This document shows, piece by piece, positions 11,878-17,509 of a stretch of 19,550 bases of DNA; position 1 is the first letter of the stretch, and every line of letters starts with the position of its first letter. The DNA comes from an uncultured Nitrospira sp. (GTDB lineage Bacteria > Nitrospirota > Nitrospiria > Nitrospirales > Nitrospiraceae): assembly GCA_946479785.1 (NCBI GenBank), contig CAMLHQ010000061.1, positions 1 to 19,550 on the forward strand. The letters are read 5' to 3'. The position numbers and the translations under genes were made by a program. Under the pieces are notes generated by a model, which had not been told where the DNA came from, searched no databases, and saw only the letters and a program-made list of their open reading frames with translations.

Positions 11878-12297
11878 CTACCGGCTGCGTCTGGCTCGTC
11901 GAAGTTGATGGACCTGTTCGATTGCTGATTGAATATTAGGAAGGGGGCAGGCACCAGGTCGGCGAGTCGTCACCAGTTGCAAGACGTCGGGATAGGCCAT
12001 GCCCTGCACGCAGCAGAGATAGGCCATGACCACCGACACGGATCGGCCCATTCCAGCACGGCAGCACACCATCACACGGTTTTCCGGCACATGCCGCTCA
12101 ATCCAGGCAACCGCGCGATCGAGTAAGACAGGCGCTGCTTCACCATACTCCTTCAGAGGAATTTTCTCGTACATCACTCCTGTCGGCGCATCGATTGAGA
12201 ACTCTTCAGCCACAAGGAGTACTGCGCCCACATTGACCGGCGGCTTCCCGGCGTCGAGGATGTTTCCAACCAGGAGCATATCGGTAATCTGATGCAT
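11878..12297 (-). CDS. Small dual-specificity (cysteine-based) protein phosphatase
   Basis: A 139-residue single-domain phosphatase of the dual-specificity/tyrosine phosphatase superfamily. The P-loop CRAGMGRS gives nucleophile Cys79 and Arg85 in the CX5R pattern, followed by a helix (VSVVMAYLCC). The N-terminus (ITDMLLVGNILDA) matches the usual DSP opening strand. The residue before the nucleophile is Cys78 instead of the usual His. The general-acid region reads IPLKEYGEA, with no obvious Asp. No signal peptide or membrane segment is seen, so it should be cytoplasmic. Its substrate cannot be told from the sequence. A near-consensus promoter ends six bases before the ATG and there is no Shine-Dalgarno, suggesting a leaderless mRNA. 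mutM follows 78 bp downstream in the same direction. Confidence 0.85.
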   Translation of the reverse strand: MHQITDMLLVGNILDAGKPPVNVGAVLLVAEEFSIDAPTGVMYEKIPLKEYGEAAPVLLDRAVAWIERHVPENRVMVCCRAGMGRSVSVVMAYLCCVQGMAYPDVLQLVTTRRPGACPLPNIQSAIEQVHQLRRARRSR

Positions 12298-12303
12298 GGC
12301 GTC

Positions 12304-12331
12304 AGTATAGAGAGGACGGTGTGCGGGTCAA
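12304..12331 (-). promoter_or_regulatory. Promoter of the phosphatase gene, apparently leaderless
   Basis: On the minus strand TTGACC (12331-12326), a 16-bp spacer and TATACT (12309-12304) give five of six matches in each box. The start codon follows six bases after the -10 box, so the transcript should begin at or near the A of the ATG. Confidence 0.7.
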
Positions 12332-12354
12332 GCAGAAACCTGCATGGCATTCGG

Positions 12355-12384
12355 TTGCAGTCAACTTTCGCTGAACGCTATACT
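12355..12384 (+). promoter_or_regulatory. Promoter of the zinc-ribbon gene
   Basis: TTGCAG (12355-12360), an 18-bp spacer and TATACT (12379-12384) lie 20 bp before the ATG at 12405. An AAGGAGG ribosome binding site is at 12392-12398. It is divergent from the phosphatase promoter about 25 bp away. Confidence 0.65.
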
Positions 12385-12404
12385 CTTCCAAAAGGAGGCG
12401 CGCG

Positions 12405-12764
12405 ATGCCGGCACCGACGGTTCAAGAAGTCGAAGCCAGACTGGCGACAGTGAAATGCGCCGTCTGTAAAGGGTCCAGCTTCGGCGTCGATCAGCGGTTT
12501 ATGCAAGCGGACGGGGAATGGCGCGGCGTCTGCAAGAAGTGCTTTTACAGTTTCCCGATCTATACCGACATGGAATTCTATCTCCGCACGCAACCGGATG
12601 TCCCCTATCGACTCAGGGAAATTTCTTGCACCGCCTGCAACCATCGGGGCGTGAGCTTGGATTTCCGCGCGACTATGTCCGTTCGCGAGGCCATCTATTT
12701 CGTGACCTGCCGGAATTGCAAAAGAGCGTTTCCTGAACAGTCCTCACTCGAAGCGTTCGAATAG
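12405..12764 (+). CDS. Hypothetical protein with four CxxC pairs (double zinc ribbon)
   Basis: A 119-residue soluble protein with evenly spaced CxxC pairs: Cys18/21, Cys43/46, Cys75/78 and Cys102/105. Pairs one and two are 25 residues apart, as are pairs three and four to within two residues. This suggests two successive zinc ribbons, each with two knuckles, perhaps from an internal duplication. Short aromatic strands follow several knuckles (CFYSFPIYTDMEFYL, CKRAFP). I do not recognise the family. Possible roles are nucleic-acid or protein binding, but nothing in the sequence decides this. The start is firm: AAGGAGG lies six bases upstream, with a good promoter before it. The small acidic gene follows 38 bp downstream from its own -10 box. 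Confidence 0.8.
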   Translation: MPAPTVQEVEARLATVKCAVCKGSSFGVDQRFMQADGEWRGVCKKCFYSFPIYTDMEFYLRTQPDVPYRLREISCTACNHRGVSLDFRATMSVREAIYFVTCRNCKRAFPEQSSLEAFE

Positions 12765-12790
12765 GTCGCCTTTTCAATGTCCCAGTCGTG

Positions 12791-12796
12791 TATACT
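12791..12796 (+). promoter_or_regulatory. -10 box of the small acidic gene, leaderless geometry
   Basis: TATACT ends six bases before the ATG at 12803, the same spacing as in the phosphatase gene. No convincing -35 box is seen 16-18 bp upstream. There is no Shine-Dalgarno sequence between the box and the start codon. Confidence 0.45.
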
Positions 12797-12802
12797 GTGA
12801 TC

Positions 12803-12991
12803 ATGAGTGACAAGCCAAAACAACCGCCGACGGACCCCTCCGAACCTGAAGCGGCTCCGAAGGCCCGCAAAGAAATCCCCCTCATCTCTGTCCCAAATGA
12901 TCGTGATATGATCGCCGAGGAGATGGAAGAACTCTTCGAAGAGGATAAAGTCTCCCATCAGCACGGTAGCTCAGAGCCGGAAGCCGACTAG
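12803..12991 (+). CDS. Small acidic hypothetical protein (62 residues)
   Basis: Starts MSDKPKQPPTDPSEPEAAPK, a Pro- and charge-rich, probably disordered head. A short acidic amphipathic stretch (DMIAEEMEELFEED) follows at about residues 40-53, then a polar tail. No cysteines, signal peptide or membrane segment. An in-frame GTG at 12788 would add five residues, but it overlaps the -10 box, so the ATG at 12803 is preferred. No Shine-Dalgarno is present. I do not recognise the family. The acidic helix suggests a protein-binding role, but this is only inference. Being short and of biased composition it could be spurious; the promoter geometry and position after the zinc-ribbon gene support it. 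Confidence 0.55.
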   Translation: MSDKPKQPPTDPSEPEAAPKARKEIPLISVPNDRDMIAEEMEELFEEDKVSHQHGSSEPEAD

Positions 12992-13248
12992 CCCTCCTAG
13001 CCATTAGCAATCATAGGGCTCTCTTCCATTGCACATTGTCTAAATCAAATCAGCGCTGAATGTTCTGCCGTGCTCAAAGCTTCGACTCGACCGCAGCAGG
13101 CTTCGCACCTGCTGGCCGGCGCAACTAGCTGGCTTTCTGCTCCGCAAAGCCAGCGTCGGACAGCGCCAGCCCGTTCGCAGCTGCTTGCCAACTGACGGTG
13201 CCCTCGCCTCCGCGATTCGCGACGCAGAACCGGTCAGCGCTGCTCTAT
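12992..13248. other. Non-coding stretch with two strong hairpins
   Basis: No convincing reading frame. Two hairpins stand out. One is CAGCAGG / CCTGCTG at 13094-13114, with a seven-base loop. The other is GCTGGCTTT / AAAGCCAGC at 13128-13154, a perfect nine-bp stem with a nine-base loop. Neither is followed by a T-run. The segment could hold a structured RNA or decayed DNA; no known RNA family was recognised. Confidence 0.4.
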
Positions 13249-13289
13249 AAAAATGAAACGGCGACGAGTCGCTTTCTGACCCGTCGCCG
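13249..13289 (-). terminator. Rho-independent terminator, minus strand
   Basis: The 12-bp stem CGGCGACGAGTC / GACCCGTCGCCG (13259-13270 with 13278-13289) has one mismatch and a seven-base loop. On the minus strand it is followed by TTTCATTTTTAT, so it would stop transcripts coming from the methyltransferase and HNH remnant. Confidence 0.65.
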
Positions 13290-13318
13290 CCAGGAGAAAG
13301 TGCTAGAGCATTGTTAGA

Positions 13319-13480
13319 CTACGCTGTCGCGTTGCCACGATTGCATTCATAGCAGAGCGTTTCAAGATTGGACAAATGATCGGTTCCAGCATCGACTGGT
13401 TGTTGTATTCAACAAGAAAATCAATCTCGGGATTCTTCATAGATCGATGTGGATATTTACCGCCGCATCCATGTGAATCG
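13319..13480 (-). pseudogene. Decayed HNH endonuclease C-terminal fragment
   Basis: On the minus strand, from about 13407 to the stop at 13319, one frame reads PVDAGTDHLSNLETLCYECN followed by RGNATA and a stop. That is the second half of an HNH domain (…VDHxxPV…GGTDxxSNLxTLCxxCNRG). The frame immediately upstream contains stop codons. The matching first half, with CGGKYPH and NPEIDFLVEYNN, lies in the neighbouring frame at about 13480-13407. A frameshift and loss of the catalytic His (EIDF where EIDH is expected) mark it as dead. No intact N-terminal part is visible upstream. The source may be a phage, restriction-associated or homing-type HNH nuclease, which cannot be told from this piece. 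Confidence 0.6.
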
Positions 13481-13531
13481 GAGTTATAGGCCAGCCTCGG
13501 GTGCAAACTCAGCATGACCTTGCTATTCCGA

Positions 13532-13564
13532 GCGGGGACAGGCCCATTGGCAGTCTGTCCCCGC
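13532..13564. repeat. Perfect inverted repeat of the GGGGACAG type
   Basis: GCGGGGACAG (13532-13541) and CTGTCCCCGC (13555-13564) form a perfect 10-bp stem around a 13-base loop. It lies between the HNH remnant and the methyltransferase gene. It looks like a REP-type palindrome or small non-autonomous element; no transposase is present in the window. Confidence 0.55.
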
Positions 13565-13707
13565 CACTACTTTTAGTTAGGGCGGTGGGGATGATCCCAA
13601 ACGTGCGCGCATGCGACGAGCACTGCCCTTAGTCTACAGATAGAATCCAACTTTTGTGCGCGTCGCGCGAGCACAAGGGATCGCCCCGCCAGCCCATTCC
13701 AGATGAT

Positions 13708-14913
13708 TCATGCTGGACGGATAATCTCAACAGCGGCATCCTGCTCGATTCGTCCCAATGCCGACACTTTTCCGCCACGTTCCTTTCGTACGATCTTCTC
13801 AATCTGCACGATGGCGCCGCGATGCCACCGGTCGAGAGCCGCATTTTGTGGAGATGCGAGACGGTCCTGTCGTCCGACTTCTTGCCGGCACAGTTCGTTG
13901 CACAGCCAGGCCCGCTTCTCCCCCTTCAGCTCACGCAGTTCACTCACCACTCGATAGAGATCCGGCCGCCGTTCGACGATCGTCTTCCCGTCTTTTCTCA
14001 AGAGCAGATACGAAAACTTCAGCGCGTCCTTGATGAAGCCGACCTCCTGGTCGATCTGCTGAATCACAGCCGGAGCTTCCCAACCACGTTCTTCGTGGCA
14101 CCAATCATCTTGATTGACCAGCGCGCGGCAATTCCCCTCATGGAGACAAGGGCTGTAGATTGTGCAACGCGTGTCTTGTAGCAAGCGGTCACGGACTTGA
14201 TGGAGCGCTCGAGAGGTCTCCCGCAAGGCCGGTTCCAGGACCATCACAGTACCGTGCGGCGCGAGCAGTGCTAACAGCTCCGTGACCAAATCTGTCCGCG
14301 CGGCGATCGGGTCCTTCGCATCCGTATACATCTCGTTTAGACAATTGGCTAGAATGACGAGATCGAACGGCGCTCCCTGCCTCATCTGTCCCAACCAGGC
14401 CTTCTGCTGTACATCTCCCTCACAGGTCTTAAGATCGGCATTCGCGACGTGTCCCTGCCGGCAGTAGTGCTTCCATAGTTGTTCAGCCTGACGGAGTGCT
14501 GCTTGCTGATTATCAACGGCGACGACCGACAGAGCGCCGGTCATCACAGGCTGCCTGCTACACCACCAATCGAGGACCGCGAGGGCTCCGGTGCCTGGTC
14601 CCGATCCGATATCCAACACTGTGAAACGATCATCGGTCTGACTGCAGGATTCATCCGGCAGCTCATCGAGCAACACCTGAATCTTGGAGAGGTTCACGGG
14701 AAGGAAGTATTGAAGATACGCCGCGGCAAAGGCCGGATCGTCGAGGTAGGGTCGGCTCAAGTCCGTCCGTTCTTTCGTGAAGAGCCGGGACAGATCTGCG
14801 ACGGCCCGTGTAACCCTGTCCGATGAAACCCCTTCTTTCTCAGCGAGATACCTGATGGCGTGGAGCAGCGGCGGAGAGATGGCGGCAAGGCTCTTGCCGT
14901 TGAGGGGTCGCAT
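13708..14913 (-). CDS. Rsm22-family rRNA methyltransferase-like protein
   Basis: A SAM-dependent methyltransferase-fold protein of 401 residues, related to the mitochondrial Rsm22/METTL17 ribosome-assembly family. The helical N-terminal part ends in AAYLQYFLPVNLSKIQVLL (64-82). Motif I is VLDIGSGPGTGA (99-110), followed by VVAVDNQ (130-136) and the LVILANCLNEM strand (185-195). The signature segment has Cys256, Cys262 and Cys272 (SPCLHEGNCR and DDWCHEERGW), and Cys338 (RAWLCNEL) may complete a four-Cys set of the kind proposed to bind Fe-S in this family. The likely role is small-subunit rRNA or ribosome assembly; methyl transfer itself is not assured for the family. The ATG at 14913 has a -10 box ending five bases upstream and no Shine-Dalgarno. 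The promoter overlaps the divergent gene's promoter. Confidence 0.82.
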   Translation of the reverse strand: MRPLNGKSLAAISPPLLHAIRYLAEKEGVSSDRVTRAVADLSRLFTKERTDLSRPYLDDPAFAAAYLQYFLPVNLSKIQVLLDELPDESCSQTDDRFTVLDIGSGPGTGALAVLDWWCSRQPVMTGALSVVAVDNQQAALRQAEQLWKHYCRQGHVANADLKTCEGDVQQKAWLGQMRQGAPFDLVILANCLNEMYTDAKDPIAARTDLVTELLALLAPHGTVMVLEPALRETSRALHQVRDRLLQDTRCTIYSPCLHEGNCRALVNQDDWCHEERGWEAPAVIQQIDQEVGFIKDALKFSYLLLRKDGKTIVERRPDLYRVVSELRELKGEKRAWLCNELCRQEVGRQDRLASPQNAALDRWHRGAIVQIEKIVRKERGGKVSALGRIEQDAAVEIIRPA

Positions 14914-14928
14914 GGCCTAGTGTATGCT
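14900..14928 (+). promoter_or_regulatory. Promoter of the 82-residue gene
   Basis: TTGAGG (14900-14905), a 17-bp spacer and TATGCT (14923-14928). Transcription would begin about 16 nt before the ATG at 14951, leaving room for the AGGGAGG ribosome binding site at 14938-14944. Confidence 0.6.
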
Positions 14929-14948
14929 CTCTCTATCAGGGAGGACAA
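14919..14948 (-). promoter_or_regulatory. Promoter of the Rsm22-like gene, leaderless geometry
   Basis: On the minus strand TTGTCC (14948-14943), an 18-bp spacer and TACACT (14924-14919) lie five bases before the ATG at 14913. Its -10 box shares two bases with the divergent -10 box, and its -35 box overlaps the ribosome binding site of the plus-strand gene. Confidence 0.5.
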
Positions 14949-14950
14949 CC

Positions 14951-15199
14951 ATGACGGATGAAATCCTCAAGGCCTACAAAGAGGTCGAGTCAGCCGTGGA
15001 ACGGTATATCAGGCTGTTGCACGACCATGTGACAGAGTTGCAGAACATGGAACCGCCTGCCTCGGACAAGGTCGTGCGTCTGACGGCAGGTTCGAAGGCT
15101 ATGACGGACAGTGCGGCCATCTACCTGTCCTATGCGAAGTACGTAGCTTATGGAATGCCTGCGAGTGAGGAAATGATCGAGGACGAGATTCAAGGGTAA
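14951..15199 (+). CDS. Small helical hypothetical protein (82 residues)
   Basis: Begins MTDEILKAYKEVESAVERYI and appears almost entirely alpha-helical: a helix at about residues 4-31, a Pro-containing turn (EPPASDK) and a second helical part with SAAIYLSYAKYVAYGM. It ends in an acidic tail (EEMIEDEIQG). No cysteines, signal peptide or clear transmembrane helix. I do not recognise the family, and the helical hairpin shape suggests oligomerisation or partner binding only loosely. The ATG at 14951 has an excellent AGGGAGG six bases upstream and a good promoter. An upstream in-frame start would overlap the -10 box. It converges on porA and shares its terminator. Confidence 0.75.
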   Translation: MTDEILKAYKEVESAVERYIRLLHDHVTELQNMEPPASDKVVRLTAGSKAMTDSAAIYLSYAKYVAYGMPASEEMIEDEIQG

Positions 15200-15204
15200 T
15201 CTCG

Positions 15205-15261
15205 TTCGTTTGGTTGCTGGTTTGTTTGGTCTGTTTGGTTAACCAGACAAGCAAGACAAAC
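15205..15261. repeat. T/G-rich TTTGGT-type repeat folding as a long imperfect hairpin
   Basis: The plus strand runs through TTTGG-like steps (TTTGGTT, GTTTGTTTGG, CTGTTTGGTT), then turns into the A/C-rich complement (AACCAGACAAGCAAGACAAA). The centre is the palindrome TGGTTAACCA. The 21-base arms at 15220-15240 and 15241-15261 match at 16 positions. It sits between the 82-residue gene and the shared terminator. Confidence 0.55.
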
Positions 15262-15274
15262 TAAATTAACCTTG

Positions 15275-15322
15275 AAAACAAAAGAGCCCGACAGGAGAAG
15301 ACCCTGTCGGGCTCTTTGTTTT
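15275..15322. terminator. Bidirectional rho-independent terminator
   Basis: A perfect 13-bp stem AGAGCCCGACAGG / CCTGTCGGGCTCT (15283-15295 with 15303-15315) has a seven-base loop. It is flanked by AAAACAAA on the left and TTTGTTTT on the right, so it works in both directions. It separates the convergent 82-residue gene and porA. Confidence 0.9.
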
Positions 15323-15334
15323 CGCGAACCAGTT

Positions 15335-16678
15335 TCAGATGCTGCGCATGAAGTGGGCGACTTCGTCCGGATTGACCGCGCCACCCAGGATTGAGGACAT
15401 CGCAACGTTGGTGGACTTCTTGCCCGTGAGACCGGACTCGACCTCGTCCACGATCAACTCGACCGGCATCGATTGACCTCCATACACGCGCGGGCCACCG
15501 ATGATCTTCGCCTTGGAGTAACCATAGATTGCGGTGGCCACTTCCTTCGCCAACCACCCGACATAATTGAATTCAGGGACAACGATCAACTTGGCATTTC
15601 CGCAGAGTGCCCGCAGTTCCTTCGTCGGGAACGGCCGGAGCGAGCGGATCTTGATCAAGCCGATCTTGATGCCCTTTTCCGCGCAGATGCGAACGGCTTC
15701 ACGCGACTGAGCCGCGGCGCTGCCCGAGGCAATGATGACCGCCTCGGCCCCATCCACGTTCTCGGCACTGAGCAACCCGCCGATATACCGGTTGATGTAC
15801 TTGCGGGAACGTTCCACGGCAGCCCAGACTTCTTGCTGCCACACCGCGTGAATGTTATAGGCCATAAAGTTGGATTTTTGTACCGGGGCGTCGCGGGACA
15901 AGCGTGCGGGAGGATTCTCCGCGTCAAGCACAGGAACAGCCCCGCGCCAGGCTTCACGCGGCGGAAGCTTCATGCCACGGTCCTGCATACGCACATAGCC
16001 GCGCGCATGCGTGACGAAGAAGCCGTCGCAACACACGCCAACCGGTAGTGTCACATCATTCTTCTCGCTGATCGTAAAGCCGGCCATAATGAAATCGAAC
16101 ATGTCCTGCTGGTTCTCCGCATGGAACACGATCATGCCGCAGTTCAAGAGATACGCAACCTCAATATTGTCCGGCTGGATAGCCAGCGGCGCATTTACGA
16201 CGCGACACGTGAACATCGCCACGGCAGGCAACCGATGCCCCGGCCATGATGCGATCCCTTCCATGCCCCGCAATGTTCCGGGGCCTGCGGTTGCCGTAAA
16301 GCAACGCACACCGGCGCGGGACCCTCCGGCAATGGCAGCCATCACACCGACCTCTTCTTCGCCACGGTAGTATTCCTTCACATATCCTTCGCCGTAGAGC
16401 ACGCCGACCAACTGCATCGTCTCGCTTTGAGGCGTAATGGGATACGCGACGGCCAGATCGACGTTGGAACGGCGAATCGCTTCTTTGGCGGCTTCACTGC
16501 CGGTGATGAATTCCTTGGTCCGGGGCGCTTCATGGAACAGGTATTCAGGCGTCACGATCCTTTGTCGCTTTGCCTCCGCGTGGGGATCCTTCTTACCGTC
16601 CGATTTCGGAACCGCCACACTGGTGATCGGATCGCCCTGGGGATTCGTTTTTTGCTGGGCTTCTAAGGCTTCACTCAT
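15335..16678 (-). CDS. porA: Pyruvate:ferredoxin oxidoreductase, alpha subunit
   Basis: Alpha subunit of a multi-subunit 2-oxoacid:ferredoxin oxidoreductase, expected to make pyruvate from acetyl-CoA, CO2 and reduced ferredoxin in the rTCA cycle. It has 447 residues. A polar N-terminal extension of about 55 residues precedes the thiamine-pyrophosphate domain, which starts at FITGSEAAKEAIRRSNVDLA. The conserved VAYPITPQSE (78-86), the acidic EYYRGEEEVGVMAAIAGGS (102-120) with the TPP-activating Glu, and FTATAGPGT (127-135) follow. The C-terminal domain contains VIIASGSAAAQSREAVRI and KIGLIKIRSLRPFPTKEL, typical of PorA domain II. AGAGGTG precedes the ATG. It is the last gene of the por cluster and stops just before a strong terminator. 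Pyruvate rather than another 2-oxoacid is inferred from overall resemblance and context. Confidence 0.9.
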   Translation of the reverse strand: MSEALEAQQKTNPQGDPITSVAVPKSDGKKDPHAEAKRQRIVTPEYLFHEAPRTKEFITGSEAAKEAIRRSNVDLAVAYPITPQSETMQLVGVLYGEGYVKEYYRGEEEVGVMAAIAGGSRAGVRCFTATAGPGTLRGMEGIASWPGHRLPAVAMFTCRVVNAPLAIQPDNIEVAYLLNCGMIVFHAENQQDMFDFIMAGFTISEKNDVTLPVGVCCDGFFVTHARGYVRMQDRGMKLPPREAWRGAVPVLDAENPPARLSRDAPVQKSNFMAYNIHAVWQQEVWAAVERSRKYINRYIGGLLSAENVDGAEAVIIASGSAAAQSREAVRICAEKGIKIGLIKIRSLRPFPTKELRALCGNAKLIVVPEFNYVGWLAKEVATAIYGYSKAKIIGGPRVYGGQSMPVELIVDEVESGLTGKKSTNVAMSSILGGAVNPDEVAHFMRSI

Positions 16679-16716
16679 GATCGCACCTCTCTAAGTGGTA
16701 AGCTGCGTCGGTCAGC

Positions 16717-17481
16717 CTATCCTTCTCGTTTCATGTGTTCAGCAGAATGACCGAACACCGCTGCGCTGCCGGTCCCGCCGGGGGACGGCGCAAACGTCAT
16801 CGGATTCGTATGGGTCTTCCCGCCGTGGACCTTCGATTGCGTGCCGGTGAAGCGGACGTTCTCCCCGTTGTCCGGCAGCTTGATGCCCATTTCCTCGCGC
16901 ACTTTCTTGAAAATTTGGGCGACCCGCTTGATTTTGAGCGTATCGGAGTCTCGGATCGTAAGCATGGCGTCTTCGTGGCCCTGCTCGGCGCAAATCGCCA
17001 TGGTGCAGCAGTTCGTTCCTGCCCGAATCATCTTTAACGTCAGGTTCGCATAGTGGCAGTGGACACCGATGAAAATGCAGGCTTCGATCTTGTTGCCCCA
17101 GATCGTCAAATTCGGGTGGTTGGGATTGATGACTTCTTCCGGATCGATCTTGGGATACTTCGGCCGATAATCCGGCATGGGAATGATCATGACTTCGGGA
17201 ATCTGGGCCGCAATTTCAAGCGTGGCTTTGGCTTTTTCCACCGCATGATCGTTCCAGGCCCATAGCAGCAACGGACCAGGAAAGATGGTGGCGTTCGGGC
17301 TTGTGAGCATCTTGCGCGCCATCTCTTCGATGACTATTTCCTCGTTCGGCTCGAGCAGCCCGTAAAACAGCCCTTCCCCTGGATCTGGTAACGCCACGCC
17401 GAGCTGAGCGGCAGACGGAGGATGGAACCCTGCCGGTCCCGGAACGATGATTTTTTCTCTCGTGTCTTGAGTTGTAGCCAC
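16717..17481 (-). CDS. PorE-like accessory subunit of the POR cluster (uncertain family)
   Basis: A 254-residue protein encoded between porD and porA, 28 bp after porD and 38 bp before porA. It has no TPP, ferredoxin or gamma-subunit signatures. Visible features are GLLEPNEEIVIEEMARKML, an alpha/beta segment with FPGPLLLWAWNDHAVEKAK, and a Cys/His-rich stretch (GVHCHYANLTLKMIRAGTNC, then CTMAICAEQGHED). I recall similar Nitrospira proteins being labelled as CO dehydrogenase beta-subunit family, and Hydrogenobacter having a fifth POR subunit, PorE; neither was checked here. The start is set by AAAGGGG: it lies seven bases before a GTG at 17481 but only one base before the ATG at 17487, so GTG (MATTQDTREKIIVPGP) is preferred. 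A longer in-frame start at 17559 would overlap porD. Confidence 0.65.
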   Translation of the reverse strand: MATTQDTREKIIVPGPAGFHPPSAAQLGVALPDPGEGLFYGLLEPNEEIVIEEMARKMLTSPNATIFPGPLLLWAWNDHAVEKAKATLEIAAQIPEVMIIPMPDYRPKYPKIDPEEVINPNHPNLTIWGNKIEACIFIGVHCHYANLTLKMIRAGTNCCTMAICAEQGHEDAMLTIRDSDTLKIKRVAQIFKKVREEMGIKLPDNGENVRFTGTQSKVHGGKTHTNPMTFAPSPGGTGSAAVFGHSAEHMKREG

Positions 17482-17509
17482 GCCCATTCCCCTTTCTGGA
17501 TCTCTTCGT

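Noticed and set aside
12279..12297. Alternative phosphatase start at the second Met (residue 7)
   Set aside because: It would give a leader, but there is no Shine-Dalgarno before it, and the ITDMLLVGN strand belongs to the fold, so the first ATG is kept.
13303..13515. Intact 70-residue gene on the minus strand
   Set aside because: The frame is only half of the HNH signature; the rest lies in another frame, so it is better read as a pseudogene.
13629..13844. Small minus-strand gene overlapping the methyltransferase end
   Set aside because: It overlaps the 3' end of the Rsm22-like gene in another frame, with no ribosome binding site or recognisable content.
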